This document shows, one piece after another, positions 16,722 through 24,702 of a stretch of DNA of 64,000 nt. Both the position numbers and the translations under genes were made by a program. The notes under the pieces were generated by a model. That model was not told the origin of the DNA. It searched no databases and was given only the letters and a program-made list of their open reading frames with translations. Each line of letters opens with the position of its first letter. Within the stretch, counting starts at the first letter, position 1. The DNA comes from Saccharothrix sp. S26. GTDB lineage: Bacteria > Actinomycetota > Actinomycetes > Mycobacteriales > Pseudonocardiaceae. The stretch lies in contig NZ_JAJUWT010000004.1 of the NCBI RefSeq assembly GCF_021390395.1, positions 186,001 through 250,000 on the forward strand, given 5' to 3'.

Positions 16722-17387
16722 CTAGTTCTTCGCCGCGCGCTTGCGCAGCACGATCAGCAGCGCCGCGCCGCCGCCCAGCAGGACCGCGCCGATCACCAGC
16801 GGGATCGCGATGCTCGCACCGGTGTTGGCCAGGCCGTCACCGGTGTCGGCGACCGGCACGACCGCCGGGGCGGTCGTGGTCGTGGTGGCCGGCGCGGAGG
16901 ACTCCGACGACGTGGTGCTCGTGCTCGACTCGGACGTCGGGGCCGTGGTGGTCGTGGTCGTCGCGTCCACCGTGGTCGTGGTGGTCGTCGTGGTAGTGGT
17001 GGTCGGGGTCGTGGTGGTCACCTGGGTGATGCACGCATCGACGGTCTTCGTCTCCTTGAAGGAGTACTTCTTGTCGTCGTACGCGGTCACCTCGACGACG
17101 AACACGCGCTTGACGTCGCCGCTGGCGGAGTAGGAGCCCTCGAAGGAAGCTCCGAAGGCCTTGTCCTCGAGCACCTTCTCCCCGTCGAGGGTGACCTTGA
17201 CGTGGTTGGCCTTCTGCTGGGTCTGCTGCGCGTAGGCCGTGAGCTTCACGCTCAGGGTGGTCTTGCCGTCGTGGCAGGCGGCGACGAGCTTCGGGGTGTG
17301 CGCGGAGGCGGGGGTAGCGGCGAAGACGGTCGCGGCGAGGGCGGCGACGGTGGCGCCGACCAGGGCACCGACTCTGGCGAACTGCAT
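16722..17387 (-). CDS. Cell-wall-anchored surface protein with LAxTG sortase signal
   Basis: The 221-residue protein has a Sec signal peptide (MQFARVGALVGATVAALAAT...ASA), then a beta-rich domain of about 90 residues with two cysteines (ACHDGKTTLSVKLTAY; VDACITQV). A Thr-rich stalk follows (runs of T near residues 130-180). The C-terminus is LANTG (186-190), a membrane segment (IPLVIGAVLLGGGAALLIVL) and a basic tail RKRAAKN. LAxTG is the sorting motif of class E sortases in high-GC actinobacteria, so the protein should be exposed on the wall. The ligand or role of the N-terminal domain is unknown. It is convergent with the polyol operon. Confidence 0.85.
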   Translation of the reverse strand: MQFARVGALVGATVAALAATVFAATPASAHTPKLVAACHDGKTTLSVKLTAYAQQTQQKANHVKVTLDGEKVLEDKAFGASFEGSYSASGDVKRVFVVEVTAYDDKKYSFKETKTVDACITQVTTTTPTTTTTTTTTTTVDATTTTTTAPTSESSTSTTSSESSAPATTTTTAPAVVPVADTGDGLANTGASIAIPLVIGAVLLGGGAALLIVLRKRAAKN

Positions 17388-17684
17388 GTGAGGGCTCCTG
17401 AGGGAAGGGCTAAGGAGAACCGCGTCACCCTATCGGGGGGTTTATAACAACACGATCCGGGGTTCGGTAACTACTTTCCGTAGGTCCGTGACCTGGCGCT
17501 GGAACCGTCGCCTGAGGACGGAGAGCAGGACGACCCCCGCCGCCCGGTGGCCTGTTCACACCGGAGCTTGGTCAATTCGGGTGACACACGCGCCCGGCCG
17601 TCACGCGGGCCGGCCCGGCGGGTAACCGGCGTAGGGCGGTGCGGTGGCCGGGAGCGCGACCCGCCACCACACCGCCCGCCGCGC

Positions 17685-18227
17685 TCAGCCCCTCGCGTAC
17701 ACGCCGCCCGACGTCACCGCCGAGACGCCGAAGCCGCCCGCGAAGAGCTGGTTCACCCGGTTCGCCTCCTGGGCGTTCGGGTAGGGGTTGCGGCACGACG
17801 TGCCCGCGCTGCCGCCCGACATCAGGTACGAGCAGATGCCGTTGTAGGTGTCCGGCAGGCCGAGGCCGTGCCCGATCTCGTGCGCCACGATCCGCAGCGA
17901 CGAGTGACCCGCCGCGATGTCACGCGAGTCGATGTAGATCGTGGCGCACCCGAGCCCGCAGGGATAGGCCCGGGAACCGCCGCCGGTGGTCGCGTGGATC
18001 CTGATCGTGGCACTCCCACCGCGGACCAGCCGCAGGTTCGGCACGCTGGAGTTCCAGATCTGCGCGGCCTGGTCGGCTTCCGCCGAGTAGCCGGAGGCGC
18101 TGTAGTAGACGGTCCTGGCCGGCGCCGGCGCGGGAGCGGCCGACGCCGGGCCGACCAGGGCGGTCCCCACCAGGGTGAGGGCCGTGACCAGCGCCCCGAG
18201 CACGAGGCGCAGCACTTTCTTCGTCAC
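17685..18227 (-). CDS. Snapalysin-family (M7) secreted zinc protease
   Basis: The 180-residue preprotein has a signal peptide ending GPASA and a very short pro-region. The catalytic sequence is VAHEIGHGLGLPDTYNG, the HExxHxxGxxD zinc site of metzincin snapalysins (the third ligand is Asp, as in Streptomyces SnpA). VYYSASGYSAEADQAAQIWN at the mature N-terminus and four paired cysteines also fit. It should be a small secreted neutral protease. The GTG start at 18227 has GGAG 8 nt upstream. About 300 bp without recognisable genes separate it from the surface-protein start. Confidence 0.9.
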   Translation of the reverse strand: MTKKVLRLVLGALVTALTLVGTALVGPASAAPAPAPARTVYYSASGYSAEADQAAQIWNSSVPNLRLVRGGSATIRIHATTGGGSRAYPCGLGCATIYIDSRDIAAGHSSLRIVAHEIGHGLGLPDTYNGICSYLMSGGSAGTSCRNPYPNAQEANRVNQLFAGGFGVSAVTSGGVYARG

Positions 18228-18298
18228 ACGATCTCCTTCGATGCAGGGTGGGAAGGTTCTCGTGTGTTACGACATTAAGAGCGGGTGAACGGCGAGCG

Positions 18299-21200
18299 TC
18301 ATAGGTTTTGGGCATAGGCGCCGTCGATGTCCCACCGATCGGCGTCGGCCATCAGGCCGATCATGCCCGAGACCAGGCGGAGCTGGTCGACGCCGCGGAT
18401 GTCGGCCTCCACCAGCCTCGGCGAGCACACCACGACCGCCACGGCCTGCGCCCGCGACAGCGCGACGTTCAACCGGTTGCGCGACAACAGGAAGTCCAGG
18501 CCGCGCGGCAGGTCCACCGCGGCCGACGACGTCATCGTGGTGATCACCACCGGTGCCTCCTGGCCCTGGAACCGGTCCACGGTGCCGACGCGCACGTGCT
18601 CGTAGCCGTGCTTCTCCAGCTCGCGCCGCACCAGGCGCACCTGGAGGTTGTACGGCGCCACCACGAGGATGTCCGAGTCGTCCAACGCGCGCGCGTCCGG
18701 CCCGTCCGTCCACATGCGACCCATGAGCGACCGCACCACGCCCACGACCGCCGTCGCCTCCTCGATGGACGACGTGGTGTTGTGCGCGTGGGGCACCGAG
18801 TGCACGTACACGCCCGACGGCACGCCGTCGATCCCGCGCGCGGCGGCGCTGGGGTGCGCGTGCAGGAGCCCGGCGTAGGACAGGTTGGACACCGGCGCGC
18901 ACACCGCCGGGTGCATCCGGCGCGTCTGGTCCAGGAAGTAGCCCAGCTCCGGGGGGATCACGTCGGCGTCGCCGATCAGGTGCCCCAACGCCGACGCCTC
19001 CGCGCCCGCCGGGTGCGTGCCCTGCACGACCTGCGGCAACTGCTGCGGGTCGCCCAGCAGCACGAGGTTGCGCGCGCACGTCGACACGGCCAGCGCGTCG
19101 GCCAGCGCGAACTGCCCGGCCTCGTCCACGATCAGCACGTCGAACGGCTGCTCGCGCAGCGCCGCGTTGGCGAACGTCCACGCCGTGCCGCCGACCAGGT
19201 GCCCGCCGCCCTGGTCGGCGCGCCACCGCACCAGCGCCGGGTTGTCGCGCGGCTGCTCCCACGCGCAGTCCTTCGCGGGCGTGCCCTTCGCCCGCTTCGC
19301 GGTCGGGATCGGCACCCCCAGCTCACGGCCCGCCGCCAGGGCCGCGCTCAGCACGTTCTCCACCGCCTTGTGGCTGGTGGACGTCACGCCGACGCTGCGG
19401 CCGCCGCGGATCAGGTGCGCGATCAGCCGCCCGGCCAGGTAGGTCTTGCCCGCGCCGGGCGGGCCCTGCACGGCCAGCGTGGAGCCGTCCAGCGCGTCCA
19501 CGGCCGCGATCACGTCGGCGATCAGGTCGTCACCGCGCGGCAGGGCGCCGGTCTTCAGTCGCGGCGGCGTGCGGCGGATCAGGTCGATGCCGGGGTGCGG
19601 CGGCAGCGCGGGCAACCCGTCCACGACCGACCGCGCCAGCTCGTAGACCGCCTCGTCCTTCGGCTTGGGCTGGACCGGGCTGCCCGGCAGGACCGCGACG
19701 GGCTGCTCGCCGTGCACGTCGTCGGGCGACACGCTCTCCTGCACCACCAGGTCCTCGGCCGACTCGGCGAGCACCACCGCGTCCCGGGTCACGTTCGGCG
19801 TGCCCGGGTAGAGCAGCCGCACCTGGTCGCCCTTCGCGAACGGGTGCGGCCGGTCCGGGTCGCACCACACCCGCAGCTCGCGCTTGGCCTTGCGGACCCG
19901 GCCGGACGGCATCTCCCAGTCCTGCGCCCGCACCGACACCGGCACCGCGCACGCGCTGTCGGATTCCAGCTCGCTCAGCGGCGCGGCCACCTGCCGGAAG
20001 AAGTCCCACCACGCCGGGTTGGTCTCCCGCCGGTGGTAGCCGACGGCGGCGGCCAGCAACGCCCGCGCCCGCTCGTCGTCGGTGGCCTCCGCCGGGTTGT
20101 CCGGCAGGCCCTCCAGCAGCGGGTCGACCACGGCGGCGAGGCGTTCGGCGCGCTCGGCCCGCCGCTGGGCGGCGATCTCGTCCTCGATCTCCTCGCCGAA
20201 CGACGGCTCGGGCACGTGCGGCTCGATGCCCGCCTCCGCGCGCACCTCCAGCAGGAACCGGTAGAGCCGCAGCGTGGAGACGCAGTCGTAGGTGTTGTAG
20301 TCGGCGATGCCGGTGAGCACGTCCTCGGCTCGGGCCGGGTCGACCTCGCGCAGGGACAGGAACTCCTCGTAGGCCTCGATGCTGGACACGGCCGTGGTGA
20401 CCTCGCCGCCGCGTGCCTCGGGCATGTAGAGCGGCTCGAGGTACTTGATCGAGTACGACCGCTGGGACACGCGCAGGGCCTTGCGGACCACGGCGTAGAG
20501 GTCGACCAGCGCGCCGGAGCGCAGCAGGTGGTCGACGGCGTCCTCACGGGTGCCGTGCAGGGCGGCGAGCTTCTTGAGCGCGTTCACCTCGTACGGCGCG
20601 TAGTGGTAGACGTGCGCGTCCGGGTGTTGTTCCAGCGTCCGGGTGGCGTGGTCGACGAACCGCTCGAACGCGACCTTCTCCTGCGGCCGGGTGTGCGCCC
20701 AGAACGGTGTGAACCGCTCGTCCGCGTCGACCACCCCGAACAGGTACTCCAGGCCCTGGCCGTCGAGGGCGAACGGGTCGCCCTCCATGTCGAAGAACAG
20801 GTCGCCGGGGCTGGGCCGGGGCAGCGTGGCCAGGGCTTCGGGCGCGACGACCTCGTAGGCCACCTTGCCGATCGGGTCGTCCTGGGTGCGCGAGTCGTCC
20901 TGGATGACCTGGAGCGCGGCCTGGGCGCGCAGGCCGGTGAACGTGGCCGCGGACATCGTGGCGGGCCGGTCGGCGCGGGTGGCGTTGGCCAGCGCGTCGA
21001 TCGTGCGCAGGCCCGCGGCGGCGAGCTTGCGGCGCTGGTCGGCGCGGATGCCGGCGACCAGGGACAGGTCGCGGTCGGCTTCCCGGCCGGTGGCGCAGTG
21101 CCGGCCGAACCGGCAGGTGGCGCAGGCGGGGCGTTCGTCGTCCCAGAGGCGTTCGGGCAGGGCGGCGGGTGCGGCGAGGCGGGCGGTCAGCCGGGTCCGC

Positions 21201-21748
21201 AGGTCGCGGACGAGCGGGAGGAAGTCGGCGACCTGGAACGTCTTGGTGGTGCCGTCGCCGAGCAGGAGGTGCATGGCGGGGCCGGCGTGGTGGGCCAGCG
21301 CGTCGGCGTAGGCGGTGAGCTGCACGACGGCGGCCGGGGTGGCGTGCCGGGCGAGCTTGGCGTCGTGCGGCTCGTAGCCGCGGTCGGTGGCGACGAGGAA
21401 GTCGGCGCGTCCGTGGAAGCCGTCGGCGTAGAAGACGGCCTGGTAGATCACCGGCGCGCGGTCCGCGATCGCCCGTGCCGTCTGCGCGGCGGCCAGGGTG
21501 AGGGCGTCGTGCGTCGGGGCGGGCTGCGGGATCTCGACCACGTCGTGCTCGGCGCGGAACCTCGCCAGGACGGCCTGCTCGTGGGCGTGGCCGTGCCGGG
21601 TGGCGAGGGTGTTCGGCTGCGGGTCGGGCACGGGCGCGCCGGGCAGGCCGACGGCCAGCGCCAGCGACAGCCGGCTGCGGTGGTCGCACTCCAACAGGTC
21701 CACCAGGTCCGCGGGGGAGTGCACCAGGTGGCCGTCGGCGGTGAGCAT
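18299..21748 (-). CDS. RecB-like nuclease (TM0106 type) fused to superfamily I helicase
   Basis: The 1149-residue protein starts at the ATG at 21748 (MLTADGHLVHSPADLVDLLE). The N-terminal half is a TM0106-type RecB-like nuclease: LECDHRSRLSLALAVGLP, HGRADFLVATDRG, and a cysteine cluster ACATCRFGRHC that may bind an Fe-S cluster with an earlier cysteine. The middle contains DEDDh-like exonuclease elements (DLFFDMEGDPFALDGQG). The C-terminal half is a DNA2/UPF1-like helicase: VQGPPGAGKTYLAG (Walker A, near residue 760), LIVDEAGQFALAD, LLGDPQQLPQVVQG, VDRFQGQEAPVVI and RLNVALSRAQ. It acts on DNA or RNA ends; its biological role is not established. Its upstream DNA is palindromic repeat B. Confidence 0.88.
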   Translation of the reverse strand: MLTADGHLVHSPADLVDLLECDHRSRLSLALAVGLPGAPVPDPQPNTLATRHGHAHEQAVLARFRAEHDVVEIPQPAPTHDALTLAAAQTARAIADRAPVIYQAVFYADGFHGRADFLVATDRGYEPHDAKLARHATPAAVVQLTAYADALAHHAGPAMHLLLGDGTTKTFQVADFLPLVRDLRTRLTARLAAPAALPERLWDDERPACATCRFGRHCATGREADRDLSLVAGIRADQRRKLAAAGLRTIDALANATRADRPATMSAATFTGLRAQAALQVIQDDSRTQDDPIGKVAYEVVAPEALATLPRPSPGDLFFDMEGDPFALDGQGLEYLFGVVDADERFTPFWAHTRPQEKVAFERFVDHATRTLEQHPDAHVYHYAPYEVNALKKLAALHGTREDAVDHLLRSGALVDLYAVVRKALRVSQRSYSIKYLEPLYMPEARGGEVTTAVSSIEAYEEFLSLREVDPARAEDVLTGIADYNTYDCVSTLRLYRFLLEVRAEAGIEPHVPEPSFGEEIEDEIAAQRRAERAERLAAVVDPLLEGLPDNPAEATDDERARALLAAAVGYHRRETNPAWWDFFRQVAAPLSELESDSACAVPVSVRAQDWEMPSGRVRKAKRELRVWCDPDRPHPFAKGDQVRLLYPGTPNVTRDAVVLAESAEDLVVQESVSPDDVHGEQPVAVLPGSPVQPKPKDEAVYELARSVVDGLPALPPHPGIDLIRRTPPRLKTGALPRGDDLIADVIAAVDALDGSTLAVQGPPGAGKTYLAGRLIAHLIRGGRSVGVTSTSHKAVENVLSAALAAGRELGVPIPTAKRAKGTPAKDCAWEQPRDNPALVRWRADQGGGHLVGGTAWTFANAALREQPFDVLIVDEAGQFALADALAVSTCARNLVLLGDPQQLPQVVQGTHPAGAEASALGHLIGDADVIPPELGYFLDQTRRMHPAVCAPVSNLSYAGLLHAHPSAAARGIDGVPSGVYVHSVPHAHNTTSSIEEATAVVGVVRSLMGRMWTDGPDARALDDSDILVVAPYNLQVRLVRRELEKHGYEHVRVGTVDRFQGQEAPVVITTMTSSAAVDLPRGLDFLLSRNRLNVALSRAQAVAVVVCSPRLVEADIRGVDQLRLVSGMIGLMADADRWDIDGAYAQNL

Positions 21749-21831
21749 GGCGGGCAGTATCGCGGCCGACCCGGCCAACCCCTTGGACCGCGCACGGCGA
21801 GTCGCCGGACTGCGGCCCGCACCACTGTCCT

Positions 21832-21951
21832 GAACGTTCAACTCGGGTGTCGTGAACGTAGGACACACGCGACCTGAACGTAGGACTCTCGCGCGAGTCC
21901 TACGTTCGGAACGCGAGAGTCCTACGTTCAGGACACCCGGGATGAACGTTC
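21832..21951. repeat. Palindromic intergenic repeat, copy B (most complete)
   Basis: The left arm GAACGTTCAACTCGGGTGT, then GAACGTAGGACACACGCG, then GAACGTAGGACTCTCGCG mirrors CGAGTCCTACGTTC, CGCGAGAGTCCTACGTTC and ACACCCGGGATGAACGTTC. The 3' end of the HEXXH gene runs into the element, and its stop codon (21928-21930) lies inside it. It therefore spans the junction between the HEXXH gene and the helicase gene. Confidence 0.92.
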
Positions 21952-23088
21952 GGGGAGCGGGCCGTGGGCGGCCTGCCAGCGGGCGCGGTGGGCGGCGGCC
22001 TCGGCGGCGGCGACGGCCTCGGCGGACGGTGGCAGGGGCTCGGCGCACCAGGCGCGCAGCACGGTGGCCATCTCCGCGACGAAGCGGACGCCGGTCGGGG
22101 TCAGCGCGTCGCCGGCCAGCAGGGTCTCGGCGGCGGTCAGCGCGGCCGAGCGCCAGCGCGCGTACTCCGCCTGCGCGGCCGGACCCGGCCGGGCACGCCA
22201 GAAGCCCGCCACGCCCAGGTGCGCGTACGTGCCGTGCAGCAGGCCGGCCGCCGGTCGCGGGTCTTCCCGCCACGGCGCGTAGAACAACGCCTCACCGCCC
22301 GGCTCGACCAGCGCGAACAGGTCCATCAACGCGACCAGCTTGCTGTGCTGCGCCTCGTGCGCCAGCGTCACGGCCACCGTCTCGGCGTCCGGCATCGGTG
22401 ACAGGAACACGCACCCGAACGCGTCGGCCAACGTCGCGCTGCTCGTCCCCGAACGCGACGACGGCATCGGCGTCACGACCGACACGACCTCGGCGCACTC
22501 CGCGGCCAGGTCCGGGTGGTCGCGGGTCAGCAGCTCCCACGCCGCGCCGAGCGCGTCACGCCACCGCGGCACGTCGACCGACGCGGCCACCGGCAGCCCG
22601 TCCGGCACACCGCCACCGGCCCACAGGTCCACCTGCACCGACCACCCACCCAGGTCGATCTCCGGCAGCGGCTCGTACGCCAACCCGGGCCCCACGACCA
22701 CACCCAACGACGGCAGCGAGAACACCTCCACCGGCGGGAACTCCAGCTCCACCGGCAGCCCCGCCCGCACCGCCGCCGCGGCCGCCGTGAACGCCAGTTC
22801 CGCCGGACGCGCCGCCGCACCCCGGCGCATCGCCACCGCCGTCCGCGTCGCCCAGGCGCCGACCGACGGGTGGTCCAGCACCCGGTCCACCTCACCCGGC
22901 GCGACCCGCGCCACCTCGCACAGCAGCCCGAACGCCGCCCGCGCCGCCGGGTCCGCCGCGATCGACCGGATCAGCAGCAACGTCCGGCTGCGCCGCGCCA
23001 GCCGCAACGTCCGCACCGCGGGCCCGCCACCGCCCCGCGCGAGCGCGGTGAAGTCCGAGGCCGACACCCGGAACGGCCCGACCGTCAC
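21928..23088 (-). CDS. HEXXH-motif peptide-modification protein of the FxSxx-COOH system
   Basis: The 386-residue protein begins at a GTG (23088) overlapping the radical-SAM stop by 4 bp. It carries a zinc-protease-like signature TLAHEAQHSKL near residue 243 and a following HGTYAHLGVAGFW segment, the pattern of the HEXXH domain found with RiPP radical-SAM enzymes. In FxsB proteins this region is usually fused behind the radical-SAM domain and its motif is described as inactivated. Here it is a separate gene with the motif intact, so it could be a working protease or hydrolase that trims the modified peptide (inference). Its last codons (ERSSRVS) come from palindromic repeat B. Confidence 0.8.
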   Translation of the reverse strand: MTVGPFRVSASDFTALARGGGGPAVRTLRLARRSRTLLLIRSIAADPAARAAFGLLCEVARVAPGEVDRVLDHPSVGAWATRTAVAMRRGAAARPAELAFTAAAAAVRAGLPVELEFPPVEVFSLPSLGVVVGPGLAYEPLPEIDLGGWSVQVDLWAGGGVPDGLPVAASVDVPRWRDALGAAWELLTRDHPDLAAECAEVVSVVTPMPSSRSGTSSATLADAFGCVFLSPMPDAETVAVTLAHEAQHSKLVALMDLFALVEPGGEALFYAPWREDPRPAAGLLHGTYAHLGVAGFWRARPGPAAQAEYARWRSAALTAAETLLAGDALTPTGVRFVAEMATVLRAWCAEPLPPSAEAVAAAEAAAHRARWQAAHGPLPERSSRVS

Positions 23089-24209
23089 GCCAGCGCCGCC
23101 AGGTCCGACGACACCCGCGACCGCACGTGCCCGATCAGCCGCGCCAGGTCCGGGCAGTACACCGACGGCCGGTCGAACCCGGCACCCTCCAGGAACCGGT
23201 GCGCCCGCAGCCCTCCGCCGCACGCCGACACCACGGGGCACCGGCGGCACCGCGCGGCCAACCCCGCCAACCCGGCTCGACCGGCGCGCACCTGCGGCAG
23301 CTCCCACGCCGCGTCGAACGCGTCACGCGCCACGTGCAGCCCCGTGGCCGAAGCCTCCGGCGAGGACGACGCCAGGATGTCCGACACCTCGATCGCGCCG
23401 TCGGTCTCCACCACCACCTGAGCCGACGGGCTCAACCCGATGCCCTCCACCCCGGAACGCCCGCCCAGCACCACCGACAGCAGCTCCTCGAACAGCCGCA
23501 CGCGCGTCACCGGCCGGTCGTACCAGACGTCGAACACCGCGATCAGCCAGTCGGCGTACGGCGTCGAGGCCGGGTCCGCGACCCGTCGGGGCGGCGGCGA
23601 CGACCAGTTGCCGTGCGGCAGCAGGAAATCCACCGCGGGCGGCGCGAACCCCAGCAACGACTCGTAGACGCGCAGCGGGTCTTCGCGCACGTCCACCACG
23701 CACAGCAGGCCGCCGTACACCTCGGGGAAGGAGCGCAACGACGTCAACGCCGCGCGCACCGCCGCCCAACTGCCGCCGCCGTCGGGCCGCACGCGGTGCC
23801 GGTCGTGCGCCCGCGGCGTGCCGTCCACGCTCACCCCGACCCGCACACCGAGCGCGGAGAACAGTTCGAGGAATTCGCGGTCCAGCAATGTCGCGTTCGT
23901 CTGCACGGTGAACCGCACGGTCGCGGGCACGACCGAGCGGAACCGCTCCACCAGCGACCCGATCGCGGCCCGTCCCGCCAACAGCGGCTCGCCGCCGTGC
24001 AGCACCACTTCCACGTCGGACAACCCGTGCCGCCGCACGTGCTCGGCCACCCGTGCGGCGGTGTGCGCGACGATCTCCGGCGACATCGCCCGAGGCCGGG
24101 AACGCCACCGCTGGTCGGCCAGTTCGTAGACGTAGCAGTAGTCGCACGCCAGGTTGCACCTGCTGTGCACCTTGAGCACGAACTGGCGGAACGCCAAGGC
24201 TTTTCCCAC
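23085..24209 (-). CDS. fxsB: Radical SAM/SPASM enzyme FxsB-like
   Basis: The 374-residue enzyme starts at GTG 24209 (VGKALAFRQFVLKVHSRC). The radical-SAM cluster motif is CNLACDYC (Cys18, Cys22, Cys25), with the glycine-rich VVLHGGEPLLAG near 80. A C-terminal SPASM-type cysteine set CRRCPVVSACGGG and a later YC would hold auxiliary Fe-S clusters. The FRQFVLKVHSRC opening is characteristic of FxsB proteins. It should install a radical-based crosslink or other modification near the C-terminal FESSL of the divergently encoded precursor; the product chemistry is not known to me. A longer start at 24263 is possible. It is coupled to the HEXXH gene. Confidence 0.88.
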   Translation of the reverse strand: MGKALAFRQFVLKVHSRCNLACDYCYVYELADQRWRSRPRAMSPEIVAHTAARVAEHVRRHGLSDVEVVLHGGEPLLAGRAAIGSLVERFRSVVPATVRFTVQTNATLLDREFLELFSALGVRVGVSVDGTPRAHDRHRVRPDGGGSWAAVRAALTSLRSFPEVYGGLLCVVDVREDPLRVYESLLGFAPPAVDFLLPHGNWSSPPPRRVADPASTPYADWLIAVFDVWYDRPVTRVRLFEELLSVVLGGRSGVEGIGLSPSAQVVVETDGAIEVSDILASSSPEASATGLHVARDAFDAAWELPQVRAGRAGLAGLAARCRRCPVVSACGGGLRAHRFLEGAGFDRPSVYCPDLARLIGHVRSRVSSDLAALA

Positions 24210-24279
24210 CCCCGATATTCCCGACGCGCCAAGCAATCTGCGACCCCACCTGCAATCAAACACAGCGCGCCGCCCGCTG

Positions 24280-24330
24280 CCTCCGCCAATCGGAGGATTC
24301 CCGACGGTGACCGTTGTCGTTCACTACGAT
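24280..24330. promoter_or_regulatory. Divergent control region between fxsB and fxsA
   Basis: CCTCCG-CCAAT-CGGAGG (24280-24296) is a perfect inverted repeat, followed by ACGGT-G-ACCGT near 24303-24313. A TACGAT near 24326 could be a -10 element for fxsA. These lie between the divergent starts and are candidate operator sites; no regulator gene is adjacent. Confidence 0.35.
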
Positions 24331-24411
24331 GGGAAGCGCGCCGCCGGCGTTGCCGGCAATCGGGGCGAGGAGCGAGAAATCCGCAGCACTGCGGTGAGGG
24401 GTAGGTCGGAC

Positions 24412-24579
24412 ATGGCTGCCGAACCCGTCCTGGAGTCGGAACTCCTGGACGTCACGGGCGTGGACCTGGCCCGGTTGGCCGAACTGCCGGACACCGCGCT
24501 GCGCGCCGCGCTGCACCGGATCCTCGCGGACAACGCCGAGCTGCCCAACCGGTTCGCGGCCTTCGAGAGCTCCTTGTGA
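24412..24579 (+). CDS. fxsA: FxSxx-COOH precursor peptide FxsA
   Basis: The 55-residue peptide ends RFAAFESSL-stop, exactly the F-x-S-x-x-COOH signature. The leader contains LLDVTGVDLARLAELPDTAL, which matches the usual FxsA leader, with an acidic stretch before it. As a ribosomally made substrate it would be recognised through the leader and modified at Phe/Ser near its C-terminus by the divergent radical-SAM enzyme. ATG at 24412 is preceded only by a weak GGTAGG-like site. The HEXXH and TPR genes on either side complete the known gene set. Confidence 0.9.
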   Translation: MAAEPVLESELLDVTGVDLARLAELPDTALRAALHRILADNAELPNRFAAFESSL

Positions 24580-24702
24580 CGGCTGCCGCGGCGACCGGTG
24601 GCGCGGAGGCTGCTGCCGTTCGGGTGAAACGCGGCTGAGTCGCGGGCGCGCGGCCCGCGTTCCCGGTATTCCCAAGTCCCCTCCGCCGCTCTGGAGCAGC
24701 AG

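Noticed and set aside
16880-17030. Repetitive GTGGTCGTGGTGGTC tract as a DNA element
   Set aside because: It encodes the Thr-rich stalk of the surface protein and is a coding low-complexity run.
18308-21877. Plus-strand open frame of 1189 codons opposite the helicase
   Set aside because: It mirrors the helicase codons, has no domain, and begins and ends in intergenic palindrome or the next gene.
21749-22273. Extended N-terminus of the helicase reaching to 22273
   Set aside because: The extra codons run through palindromic repeat B and into the opposite frame of the HEXXH gene; the ATG at 21748 starts the recognisable nuclease domain.
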